This document shows, piece after piece, positions 8,840 through 17,600 of a DNA stretch of 38,890 bases (within the stretch, counting starts at the first letter, position 1; each line of letters starts with the position of its first letter). This DNA comes from Flammeovirgaceae bacterium UBA5585 (GTDB taxonomy: Bacteria > Bacteroidota > Bacteroidia > Cytophagales > Cyclobacteriaceae), in assembly GCA_002425185.1 (NCBI GenBank), contig DILT01000009.1, positions 1-38,890 on the forward strand. Direction: 5' to 3'. Both the position numbers and the translations under genes were made by a program. The notes under the pieces are model-generated. The model was given only the letters and a program-made list of their open reading frames with translations, had not been told where the DNA came from and did not search any database.

Positions 8840-9451
8840 ATGAAAATGCTTTTCCTTCTTCTAGTGTGTTATGCCGGAGCACTTGCACAGTCTAAACCTG
8901 AAACTGCAGTTGCCGAAATAAAAACCTTTCAGGAAGAACTAAACCGCGAATACAAAGACAAAAAGAAATCGCCCTTGCTGCCGGAGGACCTGAAGAAATT
9001 CAAGAAGCACCAATTCTTCCCGATTGACCTGAAGTACCGCGTAACCGCCCAACTTACCCTCACCCCTGAAACTTCTTTTATGCCCATGAAAGCTACGCAA
9101 GCCTATATGCAGGACTACCGCGTATACGGTATTGCTGAGTTTTCGATTAACGGAGAGTTGTATACGTTGCCCTTGTACCAATCCAAAAACCTGTTGAATA
9201 ACCCGAAGTATGTCGGGTATTTGTTCCTGCCCTTCACTGACCTGACCAATGGCAACGAAACCTATGGTGGCGGACGTTACCTCAATTTGCAGGCACCAAC
9301 CGATGGCAACGAACTGGTTATTGATTTCAACAAAGCATACTCACCCTATTGTGCCTATAATCCGCGCTACTCCTGCCCTATTGTGCCCGAACAAAATCAT
9401 TTACCAATAGCCATACCGGCTGGTGTAAAATATGTGGCCAAAAAGAAATGA
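8840..9451 (+). CDS. Exported DUF1684 protein
   Basis: A 203-residue protein with a signal peptide (MKMLFLLLVCYAGALAQ). The core shows the conserved DUF1684 signature: ETYGGGRYLNLQAP, then LVIDFNKAYSPYCAYNPRYSCPIVPEQNHLPIAIPAGVK. It includes the paired cysteines in the CAY...SCP segment. Family members are widespread in Bacteroidota and Actinobacteria with no established biochemical activity. The stop lies only 8 bases from the convergent ABC ATPase stop, and no terminator hairpin fits in between. Confidence 0.85.
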   Translation: MKMLFLLLVCYAGALAQSKPETAVAEIKTFQEELNREYKDKKKSPLLPEDLKKFKKHQFFPIDLKYRVTAQLTLTPETSFMPMKATQAYMQDYRVYGIAEFSINGELYTLPLYQSKNLLNNPKYVGYLFLPFTDLTNGNETYGGGRYLNLQAPTDGNELVIDFNKAYSPYCAYNPRYSCPIVPEQNHLPIAIPAGVKYVAKKK

Positions 9452-9459
9452 TTTCCACG

Positions 9460-10131
9460 CTATACAATTTTTCCATCGCTCATCTCCACCACACGGTCTG
9501 ACTTGCGTGCGAATTCTTCATCGTGCGTAACAGCAATTATGGTTTGCTTGTAGGTGTGTGTTAGTTCAGTAAGAATATCAAAAACCAATTGCGTGTTATA
9601 CGAGTCGAGGTTGCCGGTAGGCTCATCACCCATGATAATATCCGGGTCGTTTATAAGGGCACGTGCAATGGCCACACGTTGCTGCTGCCCACCCGAAAGT
9701 TTACTGGTTACTTTTAATGCCTGATCTTTCACGCCAAGTATACTCAGTTTTTCATAGGCTCGTTCCTGCACTTCTTGCCGGGAGTACTTGCCGCGTTTCA
9801 TAGCCGGGATCATCACATTTTGCAATGCAGTAAACTCCGGTAACAAATAATGAAACTGAAAAATAAACCCGATGTGTTTATTGCGAAAGTCAGCCAGGTA
9901 ATTCAGATCCTTACCCGTAAGGCATTCACCGGCAATTTCAAGTTCACCTTCATAATCGGTATCCATGGTTGAGAGTACATACATTAAGGTAGATTTCCCA
10001 CACCCTGATTTCCCTACCAACGATAAAAACTCACCATGCTTAACTTCCAGGCTGATATCATTCAGCACTTTGAATTTTTCAGGTTCATAGAAATACTTGG
10101 TAATACCCTTAGTCTTCAGCACATACTCCAT
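9460..10131 (-). CDS. ABC transporter ATP-binding protein (LolD/MacB type)
   Basis: A 223-residue ATPase, the energy-coupling subunit for the FtsX-like permease encoded just upstream. It shows Walker A (GKSGCGKST), the Q-loop (IGFIFQFHYLLPE), the signature LSGGQQQRVAIARAL, Walker B with catalytic Glu (IIMGDEPTGNLD) and the switch His (AVTHDEEFA). This is the pattern of LolD/MacB-type ATPases that drive extrusion of lipoproteins, peptides or antibiotics across the envelope. ATG at 10131 is preferred over the GTG at 10134; either start sits at the permease stop, so translation is coupled. Confidence 0.93.
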   Translation of the reverse strand: MEYVLKTKGITKYFYEPEKFKVLNDISLEVKHGEFLSLVGKSGCGKSTLMYVLSTMDTDYEGELEIAGECLTGKDLNYLADFRNKHIGFIFQFHYLLPEFTALQNVMIPAMKRGKYSRQEVQERAYEKLSILGVKDQALKVTSKLSGGQQQRVAIARALINDPDIIMGDEPTGNLDSYNTQLVFDILTELTHTYKQTIIAVTHDEEFARKSDRVVEMSDGKIV

Positions 10132-10133
10132 CA

Positions 10134-11381
10134 CTATTGCCCCCGAATAATTTCTATTGGATCTATTTTAGCCGCTTTTCGCGAAGGCATGTACCCTGCA
10201 AAGGCGGTGGTAAGCACACCAAATACAATGCCCGTGATGTAATACTTCGCATCAAAGTTAACAGGGAAATGATCGAGGCTAACCATATCGCCTCCATCGA
10301 AAGGTGCTTGCGAAATCAGGTATGAAAGAATATAACCAATGCACAAGCCTGCAATACTTCCAATAAATCCGATAACCAGCGATTGGATCATAAAAATCTG
10401 ACGCACATCACGCCCTGAAAAGCCCATAGCTTTTAGTATGGCAATGTCTTTCATTTTATTGATGATGGTCATGTTGAGAATGTTGTAAATTCCAAAACCT
10501 GCAACAATAAGCAGCGTTATGGAAACCGAGTAGGTGATGATGTTACGGATAACAACACCGGTTAAAAATGTTGAATTGGCCGTTTCCCAATCTTCAGCTT
10601 TATACCCAACCATAGCCTGAAATTCTGGTGCAACAGCTTTTGCCTGATGCAGGTCAAAAAGTTTGATGTTGATATCGGTAATGTAGGTTTGATCTTGCTG
10701 CAGTATGGTCTGCACGGTGGATATGTTGGCATAACTCCGCACATTATCGATTGTGCCAATACCAATCTGAAAAAATCCTACAATTTTCAGGGGCATGGTA
10801 TGGCCTTGCGGTGTGGTGATCACCATGCGATCACCAACTTTTACATTCATCTTGCGCGCTATTCCCGTACCGATGATGATGCCATCGTTATTGGCAAGCA
10901 GGTCTTCAATCCTGCCTGCTTTCATTTTCGATCGCAAGTCAAAGAGTTTATCCTCCTCAAGAATATCTACACCTGCAATAGAGCCGGGTAATTCCACGGG
11001 CCCGTAGTTATAAAAAACCTGTGAAGAAAGTGTTGGTGCTGCTCCCAGTACTCGAGGGTCGCGCCTGATCAATTCTGTAATTTGCAAAGCATTCCGCAAC
11101 CTGGCTGTTTCCTTTTTTGGTTTTTGATGGTGCACCATATTTAAACCCCTTTGATTAACCTGATCGAGAATGGAAGGACGATTTTCCGTTATGTCATTAT
11201 AAATATGAATATCAGGCGAGGATGTCATGGTTACTTCCTCGGTAAAATCGTTGAGCCCTGTCATTAAACTCACCAACGCGATGAACATACCGATACCAAA
11301 CGTAACACCCAACATCGCCACCACCGTTTGTTTTGGTTTGGCCAGTAAATGTGTTTTGGCAATCTCAACAACAAGCTTCAT
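10134..11381 (-). CDS. ABC transporter permease, FtsX/MacB family
   Basis: A 415-residue inner-membrane protein. It has one N-terminal helix (TVVAMLGVTFGIGMFIALVSLM), a large periplasmic domain of about 230 residues (MacB-PCD type) and three C-terminal helices in the FtsX pattern, with KDIAILKAMGFSGRDVRQIFMIQS between the first and second of them. It ends PSRKAAKIDPIEIIRGQ, a standard C-terminus of this family. It should form a dimer with the adjacent ATPase and work with the upstream HlyD-type adaptor as a tripartite efflux or mechanotransmission system. The substrate is not readable from sequence. Confidence 0.92.
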   Translation of the reverse strand: MKLVVEIAKTHLLAKPKQTVVAMLGVTFGIGMFIALVSLMTGLNDFTEEVTMTSSPDIHIYNDITENRPSILDQVNQRGLNMVHHQKPKKETARLRNALQITELIRRDPRVLGAAPTLSSQVFYNYGPVELPGSIAGVDILEEDKLFDLRSKMKAGRIEDLLANNDGIIIGTGIARKMNVKVGDRMVITTPQGHTMPLKIVGFFQIGIGTIDNVRSYANISTVQTILQQDQTYITDINIKLFDLHQAKAVAPEFQAMVGYKAEDWETANSTFLTGVVIRNIITYSVSITLLIVAGFGIYNILNMTIINKMKDIAILKAMGFSGRDVRQIFMIQSLVIGFIGSIAGLCIGYILSYLISQAPFDGGDMVSLDHFPVNFDAKYYITGIVFGVLTTAFAGYMPSRKAAKIDPIEIIRGQ

Positions 11382-11385
11382 CCGC

Positions 11386-12480
11386 TTAGGGCTTTATCTT
11401 TACTTCGCTTGACGTACTTAATCCATCAAGCACCTCAACTTCATCCAGGGTTGATATACCTTTAGTAATTTTGATTTTCTTCTGACCAGATCCCGTTTTT
11501 ATCATCACCGAATCACCGGCAAGCAAAGCTGATTTTGGTATTACCAATGCCTGTTCAACCTGACGAATAATAATGTTAGCCTCCAGGGCCAATCCGGAAA
11601 AACCACCTGGCAATTTGTCTTTTAATTTTGCATCAACACGAAACGATTGCTGCCGCCCGTCTACCAACGGATAAATGCGGGTAATCTCGGCTTGAAATAT
11701 TTCTTGTGTATAGGCATCAATCTTCACGACTACAGATTGCCCTGTTCGTATTCGCTGAATGTCCAATTCGTCCACATTCAATTGAAGATAGAAATTAGCT
11801 GCACTTCCCACTACGGCAACCACTTCCGTTCGTCTGACCAGTTCACCATTTTCCTTAAAGGTTTTAAAGACAGTGCCATCAACCTGGCTACGGATTATAT
11901 AGCGGGCCGATTCATCGCGGGCTATTTTATATTGGTTTTCAGCATTTCTTAGTTCAGTATTTAATTGACTAATGGTTTTCTTCAGTCGACTGTCGGCCAA
12001 CTGAAAATCATTGCGGGAGTTTTCGTAGGTTAACCGGAAACGATCATACTCAGCACGAGACGTAGCATTTTGGGCCAACAAATTGGTGTAGCGAACAAAG
12101 TTTACGGAATCGAATTGCAGCTTACTTTTTGCGCTGGCGACAGTCGCCTTTAGTTCATTCAGCACAGGTGAACTTTCACTGAAATTCTGTCGCGCCAGTT
12201 CATAATTTTCACGGGCGATGCGGTAACGGGCGTTTTGCTGATCGGCTTCAATCACGAATAATATATCACCCTTTTTAACGGGGTCGCCATCGTTTACCAG
12301 TTTTTCAGTGATGTACCCATCTACCTGCGAAAAGGCCTGGTATTCATTTTCTGAAACCACAAAACCTGAAGCATAGACCGCTTCCATTAATGGCTTTTCG
12401 ATAGGGTGTGCAAATTCTCCGTTTCGGGAGCAAGCCTTAAATAGAAATAAAATCGTTATAAGAAAGATTGAGAGACGCAT
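11386..12480 (-). CDS. HlyD/MacA-type periplasmic adaptor lipoprotein
   Basis: A 364-residue membrane-fusion protein. I take the ATG at 12480, not the GTG at 12495, because it gives a lipoprotein signal (MRLSIFLITILFLFKAC) with the lipidated Cys at about 17. After it come the first lipoyl half (DGYITEKLVNDGDPVKKGDILFVIEAD), a long alpha-hairpin with heptad-like pattern (about 85-195), the second lipoyl half (IIRSQVDGTVFKTFKENGELV) and the beta-barrel. This matches MacA-like adaptors that link an ABC permease to an outer-membrane channel. The permease starts 4 bases after its stop. No TolC-like gene is nearby, so the channel must be encoded elsewhere. Confidence 0.9.
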   Translation of the reverse strand: MRLSIFLITILFLFKACSRNGEFAHPIEKPLMEAVYASGFVVSENEYQAFSQVDGYITEKLVNDGDPVKKGDILFVIEADQQNARYRIARENYELARQNFSESSPVLNELKATVASAKSKLQFDSVNFVRYTNLLAQNATSRAEYDRFRLTYENSRNDFQLADSRLKKTISQLNTELRNAENQYKIARDESARYIIRSQVDGTVFKTFKENGELVRRTEVVAVVGSAANFYLQLNVDELDIQRIRTGQSVVVKIDAYTQEIFQAEITRIYPLVDGRQQSFRVDAKLKDKLPGGFSGLALEANIIIRQVEQALVIPKSALLAGDSVMIKTGSGQKKIKITKGISTLDEVEVLDGLSTSSEVKIKP

Positions 12481-12542
12481 GGCGGGAAGTTTCACACGTG
12501 AAGATACGTTAAGGTTATACTTTTAGTTCAGTAAATAAGCCG

Positions 12543-12983
12543 TTATCGCTTCTTTTCCGATTTAAGTTTCAGCTCCCGCTTTACCAGCTTATCCAGCGTG
12601 TCCTTTTTCAGCATTTCAACAGTTGCATTCCGTACCTCTAAAAAAGCAAATCTGATGCTGCAGGTTTCTTCATCCTCACACTCGTCACACGATTCATAAT
12701 ATTTATAAGTAGCGCAGGGCACCGCAGCAATGGCACCATCAAATAAACGAACCACTTCGGCCAGGTTTACTTCCCTGGGCTTACGCCTCAAAACATAGCC
12801 CCCGCCCTTTCCTTGTTTACTGCCCAGAATGCCCGCACGCTTTAAATCAAGCAATATGGCTTCTAAAAATTTTTTGGGGATATGACAAGCTTCCGCTATA
12901 TCCTTGATCAGGAATTTCTCCTCCGGAGCTTTTGCCATGTGAACCAGGGCATGAATGGCGTACTTACATTTTTTTGATAACAT
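12543..12983 (-). CDS. Rrf2-family transcriptional regulator
   Basis: A 146-residue DNA-binding protein from the ATG at 12983. A longer frame to 13082 runs through tRNA-Thr and is rejected. The N-terminal winged helix is typical (MLSKKCKYAIHALVHMA..., GSKQGKGGGYVLRR for the wing). A cysteine cluster, C-ATYKYYES-C-DE-C-EDEET-C, sits in the region where IscR/NsrR-type members bind an Fe-S cluster, so redox, NO or iron-sulfur sensing is plausible. It is first in the direction of the HlyD/permease/ATPase genes (62 bases before the adaptor ATG), so it probably controls that efflux operon and itself. Confidence 0.9.
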   Translation of the reverse strand: MLSKKCKYAIHALVHMAKAPEEKFLIKDIAEACHIPKKFLEAILLDLKRAGILGSKQGKGGGYVLRRKPREVNLAEVVRLFDGAIAAVPCATYKYYESCDECEDEETCSIRFAFLEVRNATVEMLKKDTLDKLVKRELKLKSEKKR

Positions 12984-13025
12984 TGCCGCACAAGTTAAAT
13001 TTTTTCTTTTCAATTTCGCACAGAG

Positions 13026-13097
13026 GCCGAAGTAGCTCAGGGGTAGAGCAGCTGTTTCGTAAACAGCAGGTCGTGAGTTCAAATCTCATCTTCGGCT
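13026..13097 (+). tRNA. tRNA-Thr (CGT anticodon)
   Basis: A 72-base cloverleaf: acceptor GCCGAAG/CTTCGGC, D-stem GCTC/GAGC, anticodon stem GCTGT/ACAGC with loop TTCGTAA (anticodon CGT, reads ACG), T-loop TTCAAAT, discriminator T. No encoded CCA. It is divergent from the Rrf2 gene with a 42-base shared upstream region. Confidence 0.95.
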
Positions 13098-13200
13098 CAA
13101 CCTAGTATACTCTTTAGTAACAAAGTCGAGACCCTGCCTGTCGAAGGGTAACACAATCATGTTTATAGCCTGATTTCCATATTCATTCTATCTTTACAGC

Positions 13201-13578
13201 ATGGTAAAAATCCTTCTTATACTTTTGGGCGGAGCGCTGGGAACCCTGGCACGCTACGGTGCTTCCGGATTTGCACAACAAAAATATAACGGAGTATTTC
13301 CTGTTGGAACGCTTACCGTCAATTTGGTGGGCTCTTTTTTAATTGGATTATTATGGGGAATAGCAGAAAACTCCACACTTAACCCTAACATCAGAACATT
13401 TTTATTTGTGGGCATACTGGGTGGGTTCACCACGTTCTCAACATTCTCCCTCGAAACACTGAATCTGTTGCGTGATGGTGAGTTTAAACTTGCACTGGTG
13501 AATATTTTACTCAACAATGTTATTGGAATAATACTGGCTTTTGTTGGTTTACTGCTGGCTAAAAATATAAACTCATGA
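13201..13578 (+). CDS. crcB: Fluoride channel FluC/CrcB
   Basis: A 125-residue membrane protein with four helices, the size of single-domain Fluc channels that form antiparallel dimers and export fluoride. Diagnostic segments are GGALGTLARYG at the N-terminus, VNLVGSFLIGLLWG, and GGFTTFSTFSLE with the Phe residues of the fluoride path and the TTFS break. The leader (13098-13200) does not contain the conserved core of the crcB fluoride riboswitch as far as I can read it. A TATCTTTA box at 13189-13196 may be the -7 element. The stop overlaps the DUF190 start (ATGA). Confidence 0.93.
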   Translation: MVKILLILLGGALGTLARYGASGFAQQKYNGVFPVGTLTVNLVGSFLIGLLWGIAENSTLNPNIRTFLFVGILGGFTTFSTFSLETLNLLRDGEFKLALVNILLNNVIGIILAFVGLLLAKNINS

Positions 13579-13913
13579 ACCTCTCAGAAAATGGCATGAT
13601 CCTGCGCATCTACATTGGTGAGTCAGACATGCTCGGAAGCAAACCGCTCTATGAAGCAATTGTTCTTAAAGCCCGGGAGCTTAACCTCGCTGGTGCAACC
13701 GTGCTACGCGGAATAATGGGGTTTGGTGCCGCCAGTCGCATTCACACCGTAAAAGTTTTACGACTCTCGGAAGATCTCCCGTTAGTGATAGAAATCATAG
13801 ACGCGGAAGCAAACATTCAGAAAATCATGCCCTTTCTGGATGACGTGGTGAAAGAGGGGCTGATTACCTTAGAGGAACTCACCGTTATCAAATACCGGCA
13901 CAATAAATCCTGA
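13575..13913 (+). CDS. DUF190 (PII-like) protein coupled to crcB
   Basis: A 112-residue soluble protein of the DUF190 family. The pattern LRIYIGESDMLGSKPLYEAIVLKARELNLAGATVLRGIMGFG followed by PLVIEIIDAEANIQKIMPFLDDVV is characteristic. Known DUF190 structures have a PII-like ferredoxin fold, so a trimeric ligand-sensing protein that regulates the adjacent channel is a reasonable inference, but not shown. Its ATG lies within the crcB stop region (4-base overlap), implying co-translation in a fixed ratio. Confidence 0.9.
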   Translation: MNLSENGMILRIYIGESDMLGSKPLYEAIVLKARELNLAGATVLRGIMGFGAASRIHTVKVLRLSEDLPLVIEIIDAEANIQKIMPFLDDVVKEGLITLEELTVIKYRHNKS

Positions 13914-13923
13914 AAAGTGTGTA

Positions 13924-13955
13924 TTGTGTTTTAGTGGTTTCGTGCTTTCGTGGCT
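13924..13955. repeat. Dispersed intergenic repeat (copy 1)
   Basis: The segment begins TTGTGTTTTAGTGG (13924-13937) and continues with a GTGG/CGTG-rich pattern. The same 14-mer occurs inverted at 26503-26516. Degenerate sequences of this style recur between genes in many Bacteroidota genomes. Confidence 0.45.
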
Positions 13956-13971
13956 TGAAGTCGCCCTCTGG

Positions 13972-14142
13972 CTAGTCGCGTGATGTGTATGACTCAGTAA
14001 GCACCAACTTAAAAGGTGCATAGGGCTTGGTCGTTTTTTTATAACCCGAATTGTGTTCTGACAATCGTCTGTCTACATTGTTGGTGATTCCAACATACAC
14101 GTAATTGCGCGGTAAACTTTTAATAACGTAGACATAAAACAT
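13972..14142 (-). pseudogene. GIY-YIG endonuclease domain protein, C-terminally shortened
   Basis: From the ATG at 14142 the frame gives 56 residues: MFYVYVIKSLPRNYVYVGITNNVDRRLSEHN... followed by KTTKPYAPFKLVLTESYTSRD and a stop. It holds the GIY-YIG-like YVYVI...YVGIT strand pair and the R of the active site (DRRLSEH). Complete UvrC-like stand-alone GIY-YIG proteins run to about 80-100 residues and continue with an A.KREK.LK helix after SR(E/D); this is missing. The start is only 4 bases past the 3' end of tRNA-Leu on the same strand. Either a remnant or a minimal functional variant; I favour a remnant. Confidence 0.6.
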
Positions 14143-14146
14143 GATG

Positions 14147-14228
14147 TACCGAAGGCGGGACTCGAACCCGCATGTCTTACGACACACGCCCCTGAAACGT
14201 GCGTGTCTACCAATTCCACCACTTCGGC
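14147..14228 (-). tRNA. tRNA-Leu (CAG anticodon)
   Basis: An 82-base class II cloverleaf with a variable arm: acceptor GCCGAAG/CTTCGGT (terminal G-T wobble), anticodon loop TTCAGGG (CAG), variable arm TGTCGTAAGACA, T-loop GGGTTCGAGTCCC, discriminator A. No encoded CCA. Confidence 0.93.
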
Positions 14229-14268
14229 ATACCTACTATAGTTTACTGACCCACCTTAGGTAGGCAGG

Positions 14269-14285
14269 TTCCGCCACTTCGGTAT
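14269..14285 (-). repeat. tRNA-Leu 5'-end fragment
   Basis: The 17 bases TTCCGCCACTTCGGTAT match TTCCACCACTTCGGCAT at 14214-14230 (5' end of tRNA-Leu CAG) at 15 of 17 positions. The rest of a cloverleaf is absent. It lies between the two tRNA-Leu genes and looks like a remnant of duplication or deletion. Confidence 0.55.
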
Positions 14286-14347
14286 TTCAATTCAACATTC
14301 ATGATTCGATATTCAAATCTTAAACCTTGAATTTTGAATTTAATCAG

Positions 14348-14431
14348 TGCCCAGAACTGGATTCGAACCAGCACACCCTTTCGGGCGCTACCACCTCAAA
14401 GTAGTGCGTCTACCAATTTCGCCACCTGGGC
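14348..14431 (-). tRNA. tRNA-Leu (GAG anticodon)
   Basis: An 84-base class II cloverleaf: acceptor GCCCAGG/TCTGGGC, anticodon stem CTACT/GGTAG with loop TTGAGGT (GAG, reads CUC/CUU), variable arm around CGCCCGAAAGGGTG, T-arm CTGG-TTCGAAT-CCAG, discriminator A. Same strand as tRNA-Leu (CAG) and probably co-transcribed. Confidence 0.93.
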
Positions 14432-14632
14432 ATTACGTTAATAACAAATCCCTTGCTTGCCAGATTATCTGATTTCAGCAAGGGTGGCAAAGGTAAAAAG
14501 CTTTGCGAATTTTACCAATTGCAGGGTTTTACAATAGATTGTTTCTCTGCACGCTTTCCATATCCTTCAAAATCACTAACTTACTTAATCAAAGTACCCT
14601 GAACAAACCCTTAGTACCTAAACGCTTTAATC

Positions 14633-17600
14633 ATGAAGACTCTCCTGACTAAGACCCAGTCGTCTTTTCACATCCTATTCTTATTTTTTTCTGTGTGGTC
14701 TGTCCATATCACATCAATGGCCCAAAATGAAGTGGCTATTGGCTCCACCACAACCAAATCAAACGCTATACTTTGGCTGAACGGCAATGGCAGCCAGGGC
14801 CTTATACTACCGACAGTCACGAACAAATCAGCCGTAGCCACACCTGATGAGGGGATGATTGTTTATGATAATTCCGATAAAAAGTTATGGTACAGAAGTA
14901 ACAGCACCTGGGTTGAAGTGGGCGGTGGTTCCGGTGGCAGTGGCACCTTCCACCTGGAAGTTTCCGGAAACCTGTTGAGGCTATTAACGGCACCGGGCGG
15001 AACATTATTAGCTTCCACCAACATTGCAGGAGGCACTCAATCCAATGGAGCCTTTCTCGTGTTTGAAAGTGGTGCGTGGCGCTATGCCACCTTAAGTGGC
15101 GATGTGGTAGGTGCTAACGGAAATCTGCAGGTAACTGGCTTGCGGGGAAAAACGATGGCCAATTTGCCGGCCTCCGCTCAGGTACTGGTGTATGATCCGG
15201 CCGCCAACAGTGGCAATGGCGGTTGGGTATTTCAGGCTGCTGCCGGAGGTGGATCAGTGACAAACGTTTCAGGGACAGCACCTATTGCTGTAACCACGCC
15301 AACCACAACTCCGGTGATCAGCATTAGTCCTGGCGGCATTAACAATACCTTGTTGGCCAATGATGCCGTAACAACCACAAAAATTCAAGATGGTACTATT
15401 ACCGGTGCGGATATAGCTAACGTCACAATAACGGCCAATAAACTCGCCCAATCAGGTGCAACAACTAATCAAATACTGCAATGGAACGGAACCAACTGGG
15501 TACCTGTGACACTTGCCGGAGGCGGTTCCGTGACCAACGTGGCAACCGGTACAGGATTAACCGGTGGACCGATAACTACAACAGGTACAATAAGCATAGC
15601 AGCCGGTGGTGTTGGTAATACAGAGCTTGCCAATAATGCAGTGGACGCAAATAAAATTGCCAATAATGCTGTAACCGATATAAAAATTGCCACCGGTGTA
15701 TCCCCGTCTAAACTAACAGCCGGGGCAAACGGTCAGGTACTTACCACAGTGGCCGGTGTGCCTACGTGGCAAGTCCCGGTTACCGGTTTTGTTAATCCCA
15801 TGATTGGTTCAGGTGATCTGATTGTTGGCGGTGTTCTGGGCGCGGCACAGCGGTTGGCAGCAGGAACAAATGGTCAAGTACTCACCATAGCGGGTGGAAC
15901 ACCCACCTGGCAAACACCAACAGCCTCGGGTGCAGCGGGCGGTGACCTTACCGGAACTTACCCCAATCCTACAGTGGCCGCGGGTGCCATTACCAATACT
16001 AAACTGGCGGTAAATGCCGTACAAACAACCAACATTTCTGATGCTGCAGTAACGGATGTTAAGATTGGTAATGTAGCCCCTTCAAAAATCCTTCAGTCAG
16101 GCGCAACAACAGGCCAGGTATTAAAATGGAGCGGTAGCCAATGGGAGCCGGCAGCCGATAATGTAGGCGGTGGTGGAGTACCTACCTTAAACCCAGGCCA
16201 GATTTTGGTAGGTGATGGTTCTAACAATTCAAGTGTAACCGTTGGGCAAGATGCCACACTGAACAGCGCCAACGGAAACATTACAGTTCAAGGCTTTCGC
16301 GGCCGGCCGGTTTCTGCAGCGGTACCGGCAACCAACAGTGTGTATCAATTTAATGGAACGCAATGGACACCTGTTGTACTTGCGGGTGGTGGTACAGTAT
16401 CCCAAGTGAACACAGGAACAGGCTTAACAGGAGGGCCGATTACTGCCACCGGAACCATCGCCATTGCCGATGGTGGTGTTGGTGCCACGCAATTGGCCAA
16501 CAATGCCGTTACATCAACCAAACTTCAAAGTGATGCCTCGGTGGATGCTAACCGTGCCGTAACCACAAACCATATTCAAAACCTGGCCGTAACGGATGCG
16601 AAAATTGCATCGGGTGTTGCACCGGCTAAACTTACTCCCGGAACCAACGGGCAAGTATTAACCACCGTTGCCGGAGTGCCTACATGGCAAAACTCAGCAG
16701 CAGCTGGTTGGGGCTTAACAGGGAATTCAGCAACTAATCCGTTTGATAATTTTGTCGGTACTACAGATGCACAACCTCTAATCTTAAAAGCGAACAATGT
16801 TGAAGGCATCCGCATAGCAACGGATGGTGGGGTTAGTATCGCAGAAGACGTTTTGTCGAACAGGAAACTTGTTTTCTATGATATTACCGGTAATACCAAC
16901 CAGTTTATAGGTTGGGGCCTTAATCCGGCAACCCTTCGTTACCAGGTAGATCAGCCATCGACCAACCATATCTTTTATGCCGGAACCAGCGCGACAACAA
17001 GTAATGAGCTGATGCGAATCCAAGGCAATGGCAACGTGGGTATCGCTTCCCCAACACCTACCGAGCGTTTAGATGTAACCGGTAACCTTAAATTCTCAGG
17101 TGCCTTAATGCCGAATAATTTACCTGGTACTGCCGGTCAGGTACTAACCTCTGCCGGACCTGGACTTGCACCAACATGGCAACCCGCTGGCGGTGGGGGT
17201 TTCTCTACGTTGAATACAGTACCTAAAGGTAATGGCACTACCTTGGTCGCCTCACAGATTTTTGATAACGGAACATTCCTTGGTATTAACAGAAGCACGG
17301 CCATTACCGGGGCCGATCGGTTTTCCATTGGTACAGGTGCTGCCACGGGTGCTTATGGCGGTATGTATATTGACACCCAAACAGGAGGACGTCCATTTTA
17401 TGGATTCTCGCAAAATGGCGCGGGAGGGGCATGGATTGAATGGGATGGAATCGATGCCAATAAAATGAAATTTAACATTAATGGCCCCCGCCTCACCATT
17501 CAAAACGATGGCAATGTAGGTATCGGAACAACAAGCCCGGGCAACTTCCTGCACGTTGCAGGAGACGTGAATAGTGGTTCTGTTGTAACGCTGGAAGGAC

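Noticed and set aside
12984..13082. N-terminal extension of the Rrf2 regulator
   Set aside because: The extra 33 codons run antisense through tRNA-Thr and lack any match to the family; the ATG at 12983 starts exactly at the conserved MLSKKCKYA.
13098..13200. Fluoride riboswitch before crcB
   Set aside because: I could not find the conserved core sequences or the expected pseudoknot pairing by eye; a covariance search would be decisive.
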